Positions 19,620 to 29,705 of a stretch of DNA of 64,000 nt are shown one piece after another (the stretch's first letter is position 1; each line of letters starts with the position of its first letter). This stretch comes from Streptacidiphilus jeojiense (GTDB lineage Bacteria; Actinomycetota; Actinomycetes; Streptomycetales; Streptomycetaceae): the NCBI RefSeq assembly GCF_000719095.1, contig NZ_JOEH01000023.1, positions 62,001 through 126,000 of the forward strand, given 5' to 3'. The notes beneath the pieces were generated by a model. That model worked only from the letters and a program-made list of their open reading frames with translations. It made no database searches and had not been told where the DNA came from. The position numbers and the translations under genes were made by a program.

Positions 19620-21386
19620 GTGGCAGCCCACGACGATGACTACACCCGCGGCGGCAGGCCCGCACGGGGTTCTGAGGAAGCCCTCAGTCAGGTTTCCTTT
19701 CTCGAGCAGGAGATCGCTGTCCTGCGCCGCAAGATCGCAGAATCGCCGCGCCACACGAGGATCCTCGAAGAGCGTGTCGTCGAACTGCAGACCAACCTGG
19801 CCGGAGTCACCGCTCAGAACGAGCGGCTCGCCTCCACCCTGAGGGAGGCCCGCGACCAGATCGTGGCCCTCAAGGAGGAGGTGGACCGGCTCGCCCAGCC
19901 GCCGGCCGGCTTCGGCACCTTCCTGTCCGCCAACGAGGACGGGACCGCCGACATCTTCACCGGCGGCCGCAAGCTGCGGGTGAACGTCAGCCCCAGCCTG
20001 CCCCTGGACGAGCTCACGCGCGGCCAGGAGGTGATGCTCAACGAGGCGCTCAACATCGTCGACGCGATGGAGTTCGAGAGCATCGGCGACATCGTCACCC
20101 TCAAGGAGGTCCTCGAGGACGGCGAGCGCGCCCTGGTCACCGGGCACACCGACGAGGAGCGGGTGGTCCGGCTCGCCGAACCGCTGCGCGACGTCAAGCT
20201 CAGGCCCGGCGACGCCCTGCTGCTCGAACCGCGCTCCGGCTACGTCTACGAGATCGTGCCCAAGAGCGAGGTCGAGGACCTGGTCCTCGAAGAGGTCCCG
20301 GACATCGACTACAAGCAGATCGGCGGCCTCGGCCAGCAGATCGAGATGATCCGCGACGCCGTCGAGCTCCCGTACCTGCACGCCGAGCTCTTCAAGGAGT
20401 ACGAGCTGCGCCCGCCCAAGGGCGTCCTGCTCTACGGCCCGCCCGGCTGCGGAAAGACCCTGATCGCCAAGGCGGTGGCCAACTCCCTGGCCAAGAAGGT
20501 GGCCGAGGTCACCGGACAGCCCCAGGGGAAGAGCTACTTCCTCAACATCAAGGGCCCCGAGCTGCTCAACAAGTACGTCGGCGAGACCGAGCGGCAGATC
20601 CGCCTGGTCTTCCAGCGGGCCCGGGAGAAGGCCAGCGAGGGCACCCCGGTCATCGTCTTCTTCGACGAGATGGAGTCGCTGTTCCGCACCCGCGGATCCG
20701 GTGTCAGCTCGGACGTGGAGAACACCATCGTCCCGCAGCTGCTCGCCGAGATCGACGGCGTGGAGGGGCTGGAGAACGTCATCGTCATCGGGGCGTCCAA
20801 CCGCGAGGACATGATCGACCCGGCGATCCTGCGGCCCGGACGGCTCGACGTCAAGATCAAGATCGAGCGCCCGGACGCCGAGGCGGCCAAGGACATCTTC
20901 AGCAAGTACCTGAGGAGCTCCCTGCCGCTGCACCCGGACGACGTCAAGGAGCACGGCTCCTCGGTGGACGCCACCGTCGACGCCATGATCCAGGCCGTCG
21001 TCGAGCGGATGTACACCGAGACCGAGGAGAACCGCTTCCTGGAGGTCACCTACGCCAACGGTGACAAGGAGGTCCTGTACTTCAAGGACTTCAACTCCGG
21101 CGCGATGATCCAGAACATCGTCGACCGGTCGAAGAAGATGGCCATCAAGGACTTCCTCGACCACGGACAGCGCGGTCTGCGCGTCTCCCACCTGCTCGCC
21201 GCCTGCGTGGACGAGTTCAAGGAGAACGAGGACCTGCCGAACACCACCAACCCGGACGACTGGGCCCGCATCTCCGGCAAGAAGGGCGAGCGGATCGTGT
21301 TCATCCGCACCCTGGTCACCGGGAAGCAGGGCGCCGACTCCGGCCGCTCCATCGACACTGTCGCCAACACCGGGCAGTACCTGTAG
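19620..21386 (+). CDS. arc: Proteasome-associated AAA+ ATPase ARC (Mpa)
   Basis: A protein of 588 residues. An N-terminal coiled coil (about 15-95, [17 protein letters not shown] onward) binds Pup, two OB domains follow (about 96-235), then the AAA+ ring domain with Walker A GPPGCGKT and Walker [10 protein letters not shown]. The last residues are TGQYL; the C-terminal GQYL motif docks into the proteasome alpha ring and opens its gate. Hexamers unfold pupylated proteins for the 20S core. GTG at 19620 follows a GGAGGAGGTGAGG ribosome site. A 16-bp hairpin follows the gene, so arc is probably its own transcription unit upstream of dop. Confidence 0.97.
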   Translation: MAAHDDDYTRGGRPARGSEEALSQVSFLEQEIAVLRRKIAESPRHTRILEERVVELQTNLAGVTAQNERLASTLREARDQIVALKEEVDRLAQPPAGFGTFLSANEDGTADIFTGGRKLRVNVSPSLPLDELTRGQEVMLNEALNIVDAMEFESIGDIVTLKEVLEDGERALVTGHTDEERVVRLAEPLRDVKLRPGDALLLEPRSGYVYEIVPKSEVEDLVLEEVPDIDYKQIGGLGQQIEMIRDAVELPYLHAELFKEYELRPPKGVLLYGPPGCGKTLIAKAVANSLAKKVAEVTGQPQGKSYFLNIKGPELLNKYVGETERQIRLVFQRAREKASEGTPVIVFFDEMESLFRTRGSGVSSDVENTIVPQLLAEIDGVEGLENVIVIGASNREDMIDPAILRPGRLDVKIKIERPDAEAAKDIFSKYLRSSLPLHPDDVKEHGSSVDATVDAMIQAVVERMYTETEENRFLEVTYANGDKEVLYFKDFNSGAMIQNIVDRSKKMAIKDFLDHGQRGLRVSHLLAACVDEFKENEDLPNTTNPDDWARISGKKGERIVFIRTLVTGKQGADSGRSIDTVANTGQYL

Positions 21387-21401
21387 GACGAAGGCCGCCT
21401 C

Positions 21402-21441
21402 CGTCCGGCTGCGGGTGAGTATCTCCACCCGTAGCCGGACG
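21402..21441 (+). terminator. Terminator hairpin after arc
   Basis: Stem of 16 bp with one G-U pair (CGTCCGGCTGCGGGTG / CACCCGTAGCCGGACG) and an 8-nt loop, 15 bp after the arc stop and 135 bp before dop. Confidence 0.7.
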
Positions 21442-21576
21442 GTTCGCGTCCGGACCCTGTTTGAACAACCTCGGTGAGTGATCTCCCGGTTGTCAGTGAG
21501 CAGTTCTAGGCTCGGGTTACCGAACCGGGCCGACCGCAGGCGGTGAGTCGTCAGCGGCAGTTCGAAGGAGGGCCGC

Positions 21577-23088
21577 ATGACTGTACGGCGCGTAATGGGA
21601 ATCGAGACGGAGTACGGGATCTCCGTCCCGGGGCACCCCAACGCCAATGCCATGCTCACCTCGTCGCAGGTGGTCAACGCCTACGCTGCGGCGATGCACC
21701 GGGCCCGGCGGGCGCGGTGGGACTTCGAGGAGGAGAACCCGCTGCGCGACGCGCGCGGGTTCGACCTGGCCCGGGACAACGCCGACGCCAGCCAGCTGAC
21801 CGACGAGGACATCGGCCTGGCCAACATCATCCTCACCAACGGCGCCCGCTTCTACGTGGACCATGCGCACCCCGAGTACAGCTCGCCCGAGGTCACCAAC
21901 CCGCGCGACGCGGTGCTCTGGGACAAGGCCGGCGAGCGGATCATGGAGGAGGCCGCCAACCGCGCCCTCGCGGTCCCCGGCGCCCACCCGATCCACCTGT
22001 ACAAGAACAACACCGACAACAAGGGCGCCTCCTACGGCACCCACGAGAACTACCTGATGAAGCGGTCGACCCCGTTCGCCGACATCGTCAGGCACCTCAC
22101 CCCCTTCTTCGTCTCCCGACAGGTGGTCACCGGCGCGGGCCGGGTCGGCATCAACCAGGACGGCTCGGCCGACGGCTTCCAGATCAGCCAGCGCGCCGAC
22201 TACTTCGAGGTCGAGGTCGGCCTGGAGACCACGCTCAAACGGCCCATCATCAACACCCGCGACGAGCCGCACGCGGACGCCGAGAAGTACCGCAGGCTGC
22301 ACGTCATCATCGGCGACGCCAACCTCTCCGAGATCTCCACCTACCTCAAGCTGGGCACCACCGCGCTGGTGCTGTCGATGATCGAGGACGGCTTCATCGG
22401 GGTCGACCTGGTGGTCGACCAGCCGGTGCGGACCCTGCACCGGGTCTCCCACGACCCCGACCTCGGCTACCTGCTCTCGCTGCGCAGCGGGCGGAAACTG
22501 ACGGCGGTACAGCTCCAGATGGAGTACTGCGAGCTGGCCCGCAAGTACGTCGAGGACCGCTTCGGCGCCGACGCGGACGAACAGACCCGGGACATCCTGG
22601 ACCGCTGGGAGGACGTGCTGGGCCGGCTGGAGCGGGACCCGATGAGCCTGTCCCGGCAGCTGGACTGGATCGCCAAGCGGGAGATCCTGGAGGGCTACCG
22701 CCAGCGGGACGGCCTGGACTGGGACAACCCGCGGCTGCACCTGGTGGACCTGCAGTACGCCGACGTGCGGGCCGAGAAGGGCCTCTACAACCGCCTGGTG
22801 GACCGCGGGCGGATGGAGCGGCTGCTGGCCGAGCCGGACGTGCTGCGGGCGGCCCACAAGCCGCCGGAGGACACCCGCGCCTACTTCCGCGGCCGCTGCC
22901 TGGAGCAGTACGCCGACCATGTGGCCGCCGCCTCCTGGGACTCCGTCATCTTCGACCTCCCGGGCCGTGACTCGCTCCAGCGGGTGCCCACCCTGGAGCC
23001 GCTGCGGGGGACCCGCAAGCACGTCAAGGCCCTGCTGGACCGCTGCCGCACGGCCGAGGAGCTGGTCCGGGTGCTCTCCGGGGGATGA
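21577..23088 (+). CDS. dop: Deamidase/depupylase of Pup (Dop)
   Basis: A protein of 503 residues of the glutamine-synthetase-like fold shared with PafA. Glu10 in MGIETEYG binds Mg-ATP, and Asp95 in [14 protein letters not shown] is the catalytic aspartate. The Dop-specific insertion between them (about residues 40-80, rich in charged residues) is present, which distinguishes Dop from PafA. Dop converts the C-terminal Gln of Pup to Glu and can also remove Pup from substrates. GGAGG stands before the ATG. It starts the dop-pup-endoVII-prcB-prcA gene run with no hairpin until after prcA. Confidence 0.97.
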   Translation: MTVRRVMGIETEYGISVPGHPNANAMLTSSQVVNAYAAAMHRARRARWDFEEENPLRDARGFDLARDNADASQLTDEDIGLANIILTNGARFYVDHAHPEYSSPEVTNPRDAVLWDKAGERIMEEAANRALAVPGAHPIHLYKNNTDNKGASYGTHENYLMKRSTPFADIVRHLTPFFVSRQVVTGAGRVGINQDGSADGFQISQRADYFEVEVGLETTLKRPIINTRDEPHADAEKYRRLHVIIGDANLSEISTYLKLGTTALVLSMIEDGFIGVDLVVDQPVRTLHRVSHDPDLGYLLSLRSGRKLTAVQLQMEYCELARKYVEDRFGADADEQTRDILDRWEDVLGRLERDPMSLSRQLDWIAKREILEGYRQRDGLDWDNPRLHLVDLQYADVRAEKGLYNRLVDRGRMERLLAEPDVLRAAHKPPEDTRAYFRGRCLEQYADHVAAASWDSVIFDLPGRDSLQRVPTLEPLRGTRKHVKALLDRCRTAEELVRVLSGG

Positions 23089-23296
23089 CCGCGGCGGACC
23101 GGATTGAACATCTGTCCGCTTCGGGCGTAACCGGAGGGTGACGGCGGGCTACGAAGGGTGAAGCACCGCGGTATGGGCATCATCGGGACAGCACCAGTCG
23201 TTGTAGTGACAGATCGAAAACACGCGGCGGTTGTCACCCCTCGTGTATAGGGTCTGACCAGCAGTACCGGACACGATCGAGCGGGGTGTGAGGGAC

Positions 23297-23515
23297 ATGG
23301 CGACCAAGGACACCGGCGGTGGGCAGCAGCGGGCGAACCGCTCCTCCGAGGAGGTCGAAGAGACCGAGGTCGAGGCCAACGAGGCCTCCGACCTCAAGGA
23401 GCGCAAGGCGAAGCTCGACGACGACGTGGACGCGGTACTCGACGACATCGACGAGATCCTCGAGTCCGACGCCGAGTCGTTCGTACGCTCGTATGTGCAA
23501 AAAGGCGGGCAGTGA
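23297..23515 (+). CDS. pup: Prokaryotic ubiquitin-like protein Pup
   Basis: A protein of 72 residues, mostly acidic and disordered with a helix around DVDAVLDDIDEILESDAESF. It ends in YVQKGGQ, so Dop must deamidate the final Gln to Glu before PafA can ligate it to lysines. The ATG at 23297 has GAGGG just upstream. The 208-bp gap after dop contains a TATAGGGT-like sequence near 23246 that may be a -10 box for a separate pup transcript. Its last 23 bp overlap the next gene in another frame. Confidence 0.98.
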   Translation: MATKDTGGGQQRANRSSEEVEETEVEANEASDLKERKAKLDDDVDAVLDDIDEILESDAESFVRSYVQKGGQ

Positions 23516-23783
23516 CCTCAAGGACCATGGAATCCAAGGTCTAGAGGGCGCACGCCCATCACGACCGTGCTTCTGTGCGATCTGTCTGACTCCGGGCCCG
23601 GAACATGTGGATCACGACCACAAAACGGGTAGGGTCCGAGCCATCCTCTGCTTCAACTGCAATGGCGGACTGGGGCAGTTCAAGGACCGGCCCGACCTGC
23701 TCCGCCGTGGGGCCGACTATCTGGAAGGGAACGTGTGGAAGCCAACACTCGTGGCACCGGGCGTCTACCGGCTGCCTTCTTGA
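23493..23783 (+). CDS. Recombination-endonuclease-VII-like small protein between pup and prcB
   Basis: A protein of 96 residues. [24 protein letters not shown] followed by [19 protein letters not shown] (given in parts) has the two CxxC pairs of a zinc site and the DHDH-K-T-G-x-V-R-G/A-x-L-C-x-x-C-N core of the HNH/endonuclease VII family. It begins inside pup (ATG 23493, 23-bp overlap) and ends inside prcB (49-bp overlap), so its translation must be coupled to both. I recall a small gene at this position in other streptomycetes, so it is probably conserved there, but no role in the pupylation pathway is known to me. The nuclease His residues are all present. Confidence 0.85.
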   Translation: MCKKAGSDLKDHGIQGLEGARPSRPCFCAICLTPGPEHVDHDHKTGRVRAILCFNCNGGLGQFKDRPDLLRRGADYLEGNVWKPTLVAPGVYRLPS

Positions 23784-24580
23784 CGCCGGGTTCGTCGTCC
23801 TTCGTCGAATTCCTGGCGGACCATCAGCCCGAGCTGCTCCCGGGCCGCCGGACCCTGCCGGCCGGGCTGCAGCCGCTGGAGGCCCCGCACGGCACCACCA
23901 TCGTGTCGGTCACCTTCGACGGCGGGGTGATCCTCGCCGGCGACCGCCGGGCCACCATGGGGAACCTGATCGCCCAGCGCGACATCGAGAAGGTCTTCCC
24001 CGCGGACGAGTACTCCGCCGTCGGCATCGCCGGCACGGCCGGCCTCGCCGTGGAGATGGTGCGCCTGTTCCAGCTGGAACTGGAGCACTACGAGAAGATC
24101 GAGGGCACCCAGCTCTCCCTGGAGGGCAAGGCCAACCGCCTCACCACCATGATCCGCGGCAACCTCGGGATGGCCATGCAGGGCCTGGCCGTGGTGCCTC
24201 TCTTCGCCGGCTACGACCTCGACCTCGGCCGGGGCCGGATCTTCAGCTACGACGTCACCGGCGGCCGCTCCGAGGAGGTCGGCTTCGCCGCGACCGGCTC
24301 GGGCTCGCTGTTCGCCAAGGGCTCGCTGAAGAAGCTCTACCGCGCCGACCTGACGGCCGAACAGGCCACCACCGCGGTCGTCCAGGCGCTCTACGACGCC
24401 GCCGACGACGACTCCGCCACCGGTGGCCCCGACCTGACCCGGGGCATCTTCCCGATCGTCGGCGTCATCACCGAGGACGGCTTCCGCCGCCTCCCCGACG
24501 ACGAGGTCGGCGCGCTGGCGCGGAGCATCCTGGACCACCGGCTGGAGTTCCCCAACGGCCCGCAGGCCGGGCTGCTCTAG
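23735..24580 (+). CDS. prcB: 20S proteasome beta subunit
   Basis: A protein of 281 residues. The first 53 are a propeptide; cleavage at [10 protein letters not shown] would expose Thr54, the N-terminal nucleophile. The catalytic helpers are seen in the beta-fold (Asp in TFDGGV, Lys in the IEKVF region). Seven subunits form each inner ring of the core particle that degrades pupylated proteins fed by ARC. GTG at 23735 is preferred because GGAAGGGA lies four bases before it, inside the 3' end of the endonuclease-VII-like gene. prcA follows after 53 bp. Confidence 0.97.
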   Translation: MEANTRGTGRLPAAFLTPGSSSFVEFLADHQPELLPGRRTLPAGLQPLEAPHGTTIVSVTFDGGVILAGDRRATMGNLIAQRDIEKVFPADEYSAVGIAGTAGLAVEMVRLFQLELEHYEKIEGTQLSLEGKANRLTTMIRGNLGMAMQGLAVVPLFAGYDLDLGRGRIFSYDVTGGRSEEVGFAATGSGSLFAKGSLKKLYRADLTAEQATTAVVQALYDAADDDSATGGPDLTRGIFPIVGVITEDGFRRLPDDEVGALARSILDHRLEFPNGPQAGLL

Positions 24581-24633
24581 TCCCTCTATCTCCCTACACC
24601 ACTCACATCGACTCCAGATAGGGGCGACAGCCG

Positions 24634-25440
24634 GTGTCGACGCCGTTCTACGTCTCACCCCAGCAGGCCATGGCCGACCGCGCCGAGTACGCCCGCAAGG
24701 GCATCGCCCGCGGCCGCAGCGTGGTCGTGCTCACCTACGCCGACGGCATCGTCTTCGTGGCGGAGAACACCTCCCGGGCGCTGCACAAGGTCTCCGAGAT
24801 CTACGACCGCATCGCCTTCGCCGCGGTCGGCCGCTACAACGAGTTCGAGAACCTGCGGATCGGCGGCGTCCGCTACGCCGACCTCCGCGGGTACTCCTAC
24901 GACCGGGCCGACGTCAACGCCCGCGGCCTGGCCAACGTCTACGCGCAGACCCTGGGCACCATCTTCTCCTCCACCGGCGAGAAGCCGTACGAGGTGGAGC
25001 TGATCGTCGCCGAGGTCGGCAAGAGCCCGCACGACGACCAGATCTACCGGCTCACCCCGGACGGCTCGGTCGTCGACGAGCAGCACACCGTCGCGGTCGG
25101 CGGAAACTCCGAATCCATCAGCACCTACCTGCAGCAGCGCCACGCCGAGGGGCTGACCCTCCCCGAGGCGCTGAAGCTCGCGGTCGAGAGCCTGGCCAGG
25201 GACCCGAACGGCGGCCAGGCCCGCACGCTGACCCAGGATCAGCTGGAGGTCGCGGTCCTGGACCGCAGCCGCTGGCAGCAGCGCAAGTTCAAGCGCCTGG
25301 TCGGCGGCCAGCTGGGCCGCCTGCTGGCGGGCGACGAGACCGCCGTCGGCGACGAGGACGACTCCCCAGCGGAACCGCCGGCGGAGGCTGCTGTCGAGGC
25401 ACCGCCCGAGGAGACGCCGGAGACCCCGGCCGAGGACTGA
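24634..25440 (+). CDS. prcA: 20S proteasome alpha subunit
   Basis: A protein of 268 residues. [22 protein letters not shown] is the N-terminal gate and H0 helix region typical of actinobacterial PrcA (quoted in full length here only as its first residues [10 protein letters not shown] matter for gating). The alpha-type fold follows, and the C-terminal 45 residues are an acidic Pro/Glu/Ala tail. Seven copies form each outer ring that contacts the GQYL tail of ARC. It starts at GTG (24634). A hairpin 15 bp after the stop ends the dop-prcA unit. Confidence 0.97.
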   Translation: MSTPFYVSPQQAMADRAEYARKGIARGRSVVVLTYADGIVFVAENTSRALHKVSEIYDRIAFAAVGRYNEFENLRIGGVRYADLRGYSYDRADVNARGLANVYAQTLGTIFSSTGEKPYEVELIVAEVGKSPHDDQIYRLTPDGSVVDEQHTVAVGGNSESISTYLQQRHAEGLTLPEALKLAVESLARDPNGGQARTLTQDQLEVAVLDRSRWQQRKFKRLVGGQLGRLLAGDETAVGDEDDSPAEPPAEAAVEAPPEETPETPAED

Positions 25441-25455
25441 TCCCGTCTCGTTCGC

Positions 25456-25488
25456 GCCGGAGGGCAGGGCGACCGCGTGCCCTCCGGC
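25456..25488 (+). terminator. Terminator hairpin after prcA
   Basis: Perfect 11-bp stem (GCCGGAGGGCA / TGCCCTCCGGC) with an 11-nt loop, followed by a pyrimidine-rich TCCTTTCGGTTT stretch. Confidence 0.75.
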
Positions 25489-25560
25489 TCCTTTCGGTTT
25501 CGGACTGTGTCCGAGCGTGCACATTCTGAGTGAGGTACGGCCCGGCAAAGGGGAGACACC

Positions 25561-26922
25561 ATGGACCGCAGAATCTTCGGACTGGAGAACGAGTACGGGG
25601 TGACCTGCACCTTCCGTGGCCAGCGCAGGCTGTCCCCGGACGAGGTGGCCCGCTACCTGTTCCGCCGCGTGGTGTCCTGGGGCCGCAGCAGCAACGTCTT
25701 CCTGCGCAACGGGGCCCGGCTGTACCTGGACGTCGGCTCGCACCCGGAGTACGCCACGCCGGAGTGCGACGACGTCGCCGAGCTGGTGACCCACGACAAG
25801 GCGGGGGAGCGGATCCTCGAGGGCCTGCTGGTGGACGCCGAGCGGCGGCTGCACGAGGAGGGCATCGCCGGCGACGTCTACCTCTTCAAGAACAACACCG
25901 ACTCGGCCGGGAACTCCTACGGCTGCCATGAGAACTACCTGGTCGGCCGGCACGGCGAGTTCTCCCGGCTGGCCGACATCCTGATCCCGTTCCTGGTGAC
26001 CCGGCAGCTGATCTGCGGCGCCGGCAAGGTGCTGCAGACCCCGCGCGGCGCGGTCTACTGCGTCAGCCAGCGGGCCGAGCACATCTGGGAGGGCGTGAGC
26101 TCGGCGACCACCCGGTCCCGTCCGATCATCAACACCAGGGACGAGCCGCACGCCGATGCCGAGCGCTACCGCCGGCTGCACGTGATCGTCGGCGACTCCA
26201 ACATGTCGGAGACCACCACCCTGCTGAAGGTGGGCGCGACCGACCTGGTGCTGAAGATGATCGAGGCCGGCACGGTGCTGCGGGACCTCACCCTGGAGAA
26301 CCCGATCCGGGCCATTCGCGAGGTCAGCCACGACCTCACCGGCTCCCGGCAGGTCCGGCTGGCGAACGGCCGGGAGGCCAGCGCGCTGGACATCCAGGAG
26401 GAGTACTTCTCCAAGGCCAGCGCCTTCGCCGACGCCAAGGGCATCCGCACCGGCACCGTGGCCAGGGTGCTGGACCTGTGGGGCCGCACCCTGGAGGCGA
26501 TCCGGGCCGAGGACTACTCCAAGGTGGACCGGGAGATCGACTGGGTGATGAAGTACCAGCTGATCGAGCGCTACCGGGCCAAGAACGGCATCAGCATGTC
26601 GCACCCGCGGGTGGCCCAGATCGACCTCGCCTACCACGACATCCACCGCCGCCGGGGCCTCTACTACCTGCTGCAGAACCGGGGCCAGGCCGAGCGGGTC
26701 ACCGACGACCTGAAGATCTTCGAGGCCAAGTCCGTCCCCCCGCAGACCACCCGGGCCCGGCTGCGCGGTGACTTCATCCGCCGGGCCCAGGAGCAGCGCC
26801 GCGACTTCACCGTCGACTGGGTCCACCTCAAGCTCAACGACCAGGCGCAGCGCACGGTCCTGTGCAAGGACCCGTTCCGCTCCGTGGACGAACGGGTGGA
26901 GAAGCTGATCGCCGGTATGTGA
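25561..26922 (+). CDS. pafA: Pup ligase PafA
   Basis: A protein of 453 residues, homologous to Dop but without its insertion. Glu9 in IFGLENEYG and Asp57 in [17 protein letters not shown] are the nucleotide/Mg and catalytic acidic residues. It phosphorylates the C-terminal Glu of Pup with ATP and joins it to substrate lysines by an isopeptide bond. The C-terminal domain (from about 395, [16 protein letters not shown]) contacts Pup. AAGGGGAG precedes the ATG. It is bracketed by hairpins on both sides, so it looks like a monocistronic unit. Confidence 0.97.
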   Translation: MDRRIFGLENEYGVTCTFRGQRRLSPDEVARYLFRRVVSWGRSSNVFLRNGARLYLDVGSHPEYATPECDDVAELVTHDKAGERILEGLLVDAERRLHEEGIAGDVYLFKNNTDSAGNSYGCHENYLVGRHGEFSRLADILIPFLVTRQLICGAGKVLQTPRGAVYCVSQRAEHIWEGVSSATTRSRPIINTRDEPHADAERYRRLHVIVGDSNMSETTTLLKVGATDLVLKMIEAGTVLRDLTLENPIRAIREVSHDLTGSRQVRLANGREASALDIQEEYFSKASAFADAKGIRTGTVARVLDLWGRTLEAIRAEDYSKVDREIDWVMKYQLIERYRAKNGISMSHPRVAQIDLAYHDIHRRRGLYYLLQNRGQAERVTDDLKIFEAKSVPPQTTRARLRGDFIRRAQEQRRDFTVDWVHLKLNDQAQRTVLCKDPFRSVDERVEKLIAGM

Positions 26923-26960
26923 GGCCCGTTCGTCGGCTCGCTCGTCAGCTCGTTTGTCAT

Positions 26961-26995
26961 GGCCCCCGTGTCCGTATTGTGACGGCACGGGGGCC
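26961..26995 (+). terminator. Terminator hairpin after pafA
   Basis: Ten perfect pairs (GGCCCCCGTG / CACGGGGGCC) plus an inner CCGT/ACGG pair around ATTGTG, 38 bp past the pafA stop. Confidence 0.75.
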
Positions 26996-27082
26996 TGGTA
27001 GTTGTGGTGCGGGTAAGGAGAGGTCGTAGAGTGGCGCGGACGGACCGCTGCTCCATTCCCCCCACCACCCCTAAGGACGATC

Positions 27083-28108
27083 GTGCGCCGAACCGCCACA
27101 GCCGCCGCGCTGCTCCTGGTGCCCGCGTTGCTGCTGACTGCGTGCAGCAGCGGCTCCAAGTCGAAGTCCGCGGACGCGACGACGCCCAAGGCCACGGCCT
27201 CCGCTGCGGCCTCCGCCTCCGCCTCGGCGGTCCCGGTGCCGGCAGTGGTGGACACGACCGCCGGGCTGCCGACGGTCGGCGGGACCTTCGGCAAGGACAT
27301 CACGCTGAAGCTGCCGAGCGGCAAGCCGACCGACAAGTTCGTGGTGCACACGGTCACCCAGGGCACCGGTGCCACGGTGAGCACCAGCAACTTCGCCATC
27401 TTCAACTTCACGGTCGAGGACTGGACCACCGGCAAGACCCTGAACACGGCCTACTCCAAGACCGGTGCTCCGGCGGTGCGCAAGCCCACCGACACGATGA
27501 TCCCGGCGCTGGACAAGGCCGTGGTGGGCCACAAGGTCGGCAGCCGGGTCGTGGTGGTCGCCCCGCCCGGTGCGGCCTCCGCGCAGATGTCCTCCTCCGA
27601 GCCGACCGGGGTCTCCGCCAAGGACACCCTGGTGTTCGTGATCGACATCAACCAGGTGGTCGGCGCCAAGGACGACGTGACCGGCACCCAGGTGGCCTCC
27701 CCGGCCGGGATGCCGACGGTGGACGCGACCGCGGGCAAGGCCGCGACCTTCACCATCCCGGACGCGGCCAAGAAGCCGTCCAAGCTGGAGACCGGGGTGC
27801 TGATCAAGGGCACCGGCGCCAAGGTGCTGAGCGGTCAGACCATCATCGTCCAGTACACCGGGGCGACGCTGGCGGACGGCAAGGTGTTCGACTCGTCCTG
27901 GAAGGACAGCGGCGCCATGGCGACGATCATCGGCCAGCAGCAGGTCATCAGCGGCTGGGACCAGGGTCTGGTGGGCCAGACGGTCGGCAGTCGGGTGCTG
28001 CTGTCCATCCCGTCCACGCTGGCCTACGGAGCCTCCCCGCCGGCCAACAGCGGAATCGCCGCCAACGCCGACATGGTGTTCGTCGTGGACATCCTGGCCG
28101 CCGCGTAG
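27083..28108 (+). CDS. Lipoprotein with two FKBP-type peptidyl-prolyl isomerase domains
   Basis: A protein of 341 residues. The signal peptide ends in LLLTAC, so Cys21 is lipidated; an Ala/Ser/Lys-rich linker follows. Two FKBP folds lie at about 85-195 and 230-340. The second has the complete signature (VQYTGATLADGKVFDSSW, then VISGWDQGLVGQTVGSRVLLSIP in pieces). The first is degenerate and probably lacks isomerase activity. It should act outside the membrane in folding exported proteins. GTG at 27083 has AAGGA five bases upstream. The cytosolic FKBP gene follows after 69 bp. Confidence 0.9.
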   Translation: MRRTATAAALLLVPALLLTACSSGSKSKSADATTPKATASAAASASASAVPVPAVVDTTAGLPTVGGTFGKDITLKLPSGKPTDKFVVHTVTQGTGATVSTSNFAIFNFTVEDWTTGKTLNTAYSKTGAPAVRKPTDTMIPALDKAVVGHKVGSRVVVVAPPGAASAQMSSSEPTGVSAKDTLVFVIDINQVVGAKDDVTGTQVASPAGMPTVDATAGKAATFTIPDAAKKPSKLETGVLIKGTGAKVLSGQTIIVQYTGATLADGKVFDSSWKDSGAMATIIGQQQVISGWDQGLVGQTVGSRVLLSIPSTLAYGASPPANSGIAANADMVFVVDILAAA

Positions 28109-28177
28109 CGCGCCGCCGCGTAACGTACATCCTGAGCCGGGGGGACGACCCCCGGACCGCAACGAGGAGAAGCAACC

Positions 28178-28549
28178 TTGAGCATCGAGAAGCCGGAGAT
28201 CGACTTCCCGGGCGGCGAGCCGCCGGCCGAGCTGCAGATCAGGGACATCTGGGTGGGCGACGGCGAGGAGGCCAAGCCCGGCCACAACGTCAGCGTCCAC
28301 TACGTGGGCGTGTCCTTCAGCACCGGTGAGGAGTTCGACGCCAGCTGGAACCGCGGCTCCGCGTTCAAGTTCCCGCTGGGCGGCGGCCGGGTCATCAAGG
28401 GCTGGGACCAGGGCGTCGTGGGCATGAAGGTCGGCGGCCGGCGCGAGCTGGTCATTCCGGCGCACCTTGCCTACGGCAACCAGAGCCCGACCCCCGCGAT
28501 CAAGCCGGGCGAGACCCTGATCTTCGTCGTGGACCTGCTGGGCGTCTGA
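28178..28549 (+). CDS. Single-domain cytoplasmic FKBP-type peptidyl-prolyl isomerase
   Basis: A protein of 123 residues, one compact FKBP domain: HYVGVSFSTGEEFDASW, VIKGWDQGVVGMKVGGRRELVIP (in two conserved blocks), LAYGNQSP and LIFVVDLLGV. It catalyses cis-trans prolyl isomerisation in the cytoplasm. The start is a TTG at 28178 with GAGGAGAAG eight bases upstream. It closes the two-gene FKBP unit, followed by a strong terminator. Confidence 0.95.
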   Translation: MSIEKPEIDFPGGEPPAELQIRDIWVGDGEEAKPGHNVSVHYVGVSFSTGEEFDASWNRGSAFKFPLGGGRVIKGWDQGVVGMKVGGRRELVIPAHLAYGNQSPTPAIKPGETLIFVVDLLGV

Positions 28550-28557
28550 GCCCCTCG

Positions 28558-28605
28558 GCGCGGCCCCGCTCTACCACAGTCGTGGTGGGGCGGGGCCGCG
28601 CTTTT
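28558..28605 (+). terminator. Strong Rho-independent terminator
   Basis: Stem of 20 bp with two G-U pairs (GCGCGGCCCC ... GGGGCCGCGC), loop AGTC, followed by CTTTTG. The only hairpin here with a classic T-run. Confidence 0.9.
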
Positions 28606-28679
28606 GTGGTCGGGCCCGGTACCGGTACGGTCGTGTGCGCCGGGCATATCTGATGTCCGAGCCCAGGGAAGGGTGTGCG

Positions 28680-29705
28680 ATGCCCATCGCCAAGTCCGAG
28701 CGTCTGATGAACCTCGCGCTGTGCCTGATGAACACCAAACGGCCGCTGAGCAAGCGTGAGCTGCGGGACTCCATCGAGGCGTACCGGGAGGCCGCGGACA
28801 GCGCCAGCGAGGACTCCTTCAACCGGATGTTCGAGCGGGACAAGGACGACCTGCGCGAGCTGGGCCTGGTCATCGACGTGGACGAGAACGCCCTCGACGG
28901 TGAGCTGGGGTATCTCGCCCGGCGCGACCGCAACCGGCTGCCGGAGATCGCCCTGGACGCGGAGGAGGCGGCCGCGCTGAGCCTGGCCGCCGGGGTCTGG
29001 ACCCAGGCGCGGTTGGCGGGGGCGGCCAGCGGCGCGCTGCACAAGCTGCGCGCCGGGGGCGCGCTGGCCGAGAGCGACGGCGCAGAGGCGCATTCGGCGC
29101 TGGAGCCGCGGATCCCGGCCCGGGAGGCCGCCTTCGAACCGCTGCTGGCTGCGGCCCGGGACCGCCGTCCGGTCTCCTTCGCCTACCGCAAGTCCGGGGC
29201 GGCCCAGCCCGAGCAGCGCAGCGTCGAGCCCTGGGCGCTGGAGTGCTGGCACGGCCACTGGTACCTGGCCGGCTGGGACCGGGACCGCAAGGACGTCCGG
29301 GTGTTCCGGCTGAGCCGGATCACCGGGCGGGTCAAGGCGCGTCATGACGCCTTCCGGGCCGAGGTCCCCGACCACGTCGACGTCCGCCAGCACGTCGCCA
29401 GGTTCGCGGGGGAGGGGGCGACCGCCACTGCCCGGATCCGGCTGCGCCGCGGCGCGGCCTTCCCGCTGCGCACCAAGGCCCTGAACGCCGAGCCGGTCGA
29501 TGCCGACTGGGACGAGCTGGAGATCCCGTTCGGGCACGGCCTGGCCGCCGACCTCACCGAGTTCGGCGCGGACGTGGTCGTGGTCGGCCCGGCCGAACTG
29601 CGCTCCGACGTCATCGCCCGCCTGCGCGCGGTGGCCGGCTCCACCGGCGCCGCGGGCATCGAAGCCGCAGTCGCCGTCGCCACCACTGGAGGGTCCGCGC
29701 AGTGA
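28680..29705 (+). CDS. pafB: WYL-domain transcriptional regulator PafB
   Basis: A protein of 341 residues. The N-terminal winged HTH (MPIAKSERLMNLALCLMNTKR onward, seen as ERLMNLALCL) is followed by the WYL domain (VEPWALECWHGHWYLAGWD, then VFRLSRITG) and a WCX C-terminal region. With PafC it forms the activator of the LexA-independent DNA-damage response known from mycobacteria, where the WYL domain senses a DNA-derived ligand. The start at 28680 has GGGAAGGG upstream. It overlaps pafC by four bases. Confidence 0.95.
   Translation: MPIAKSERLMNLALCLMNTKRPLSKRELRDSIEAYREAADSASEDSFNRMFERDKDDLRELGLVIDVDENALDGELGYLARRDRNRLPEIALDAEEAAALSLAAGVWTQARLAGAASGALHKLRAGGALAESDGAEAHSALEPRIPAREAAFEPLLAAARDRRPVSFAYRKSGAAQPEQRSVEPWALECWHGHWYLAGWDRDRKDVRVFRLSRITGRVKARHDAFRAEVPDHVDVRQHVARFAGEGATATARIRLRRGAAFPLRTKALNAEPVDADWDELEIPFGHGLAADLTEFGADVVVVGPAELRSDVIARLRAVAGSTGAAGIEAAVAVATTGGSAQ

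Noticed and set aside
23089..23296. A confident pup promoter
   Set aside because: TATAGGGT and TTGTCA occur, but their spacing (9-11 bp) is too short for a standard promoter; kept only as a possible -10.
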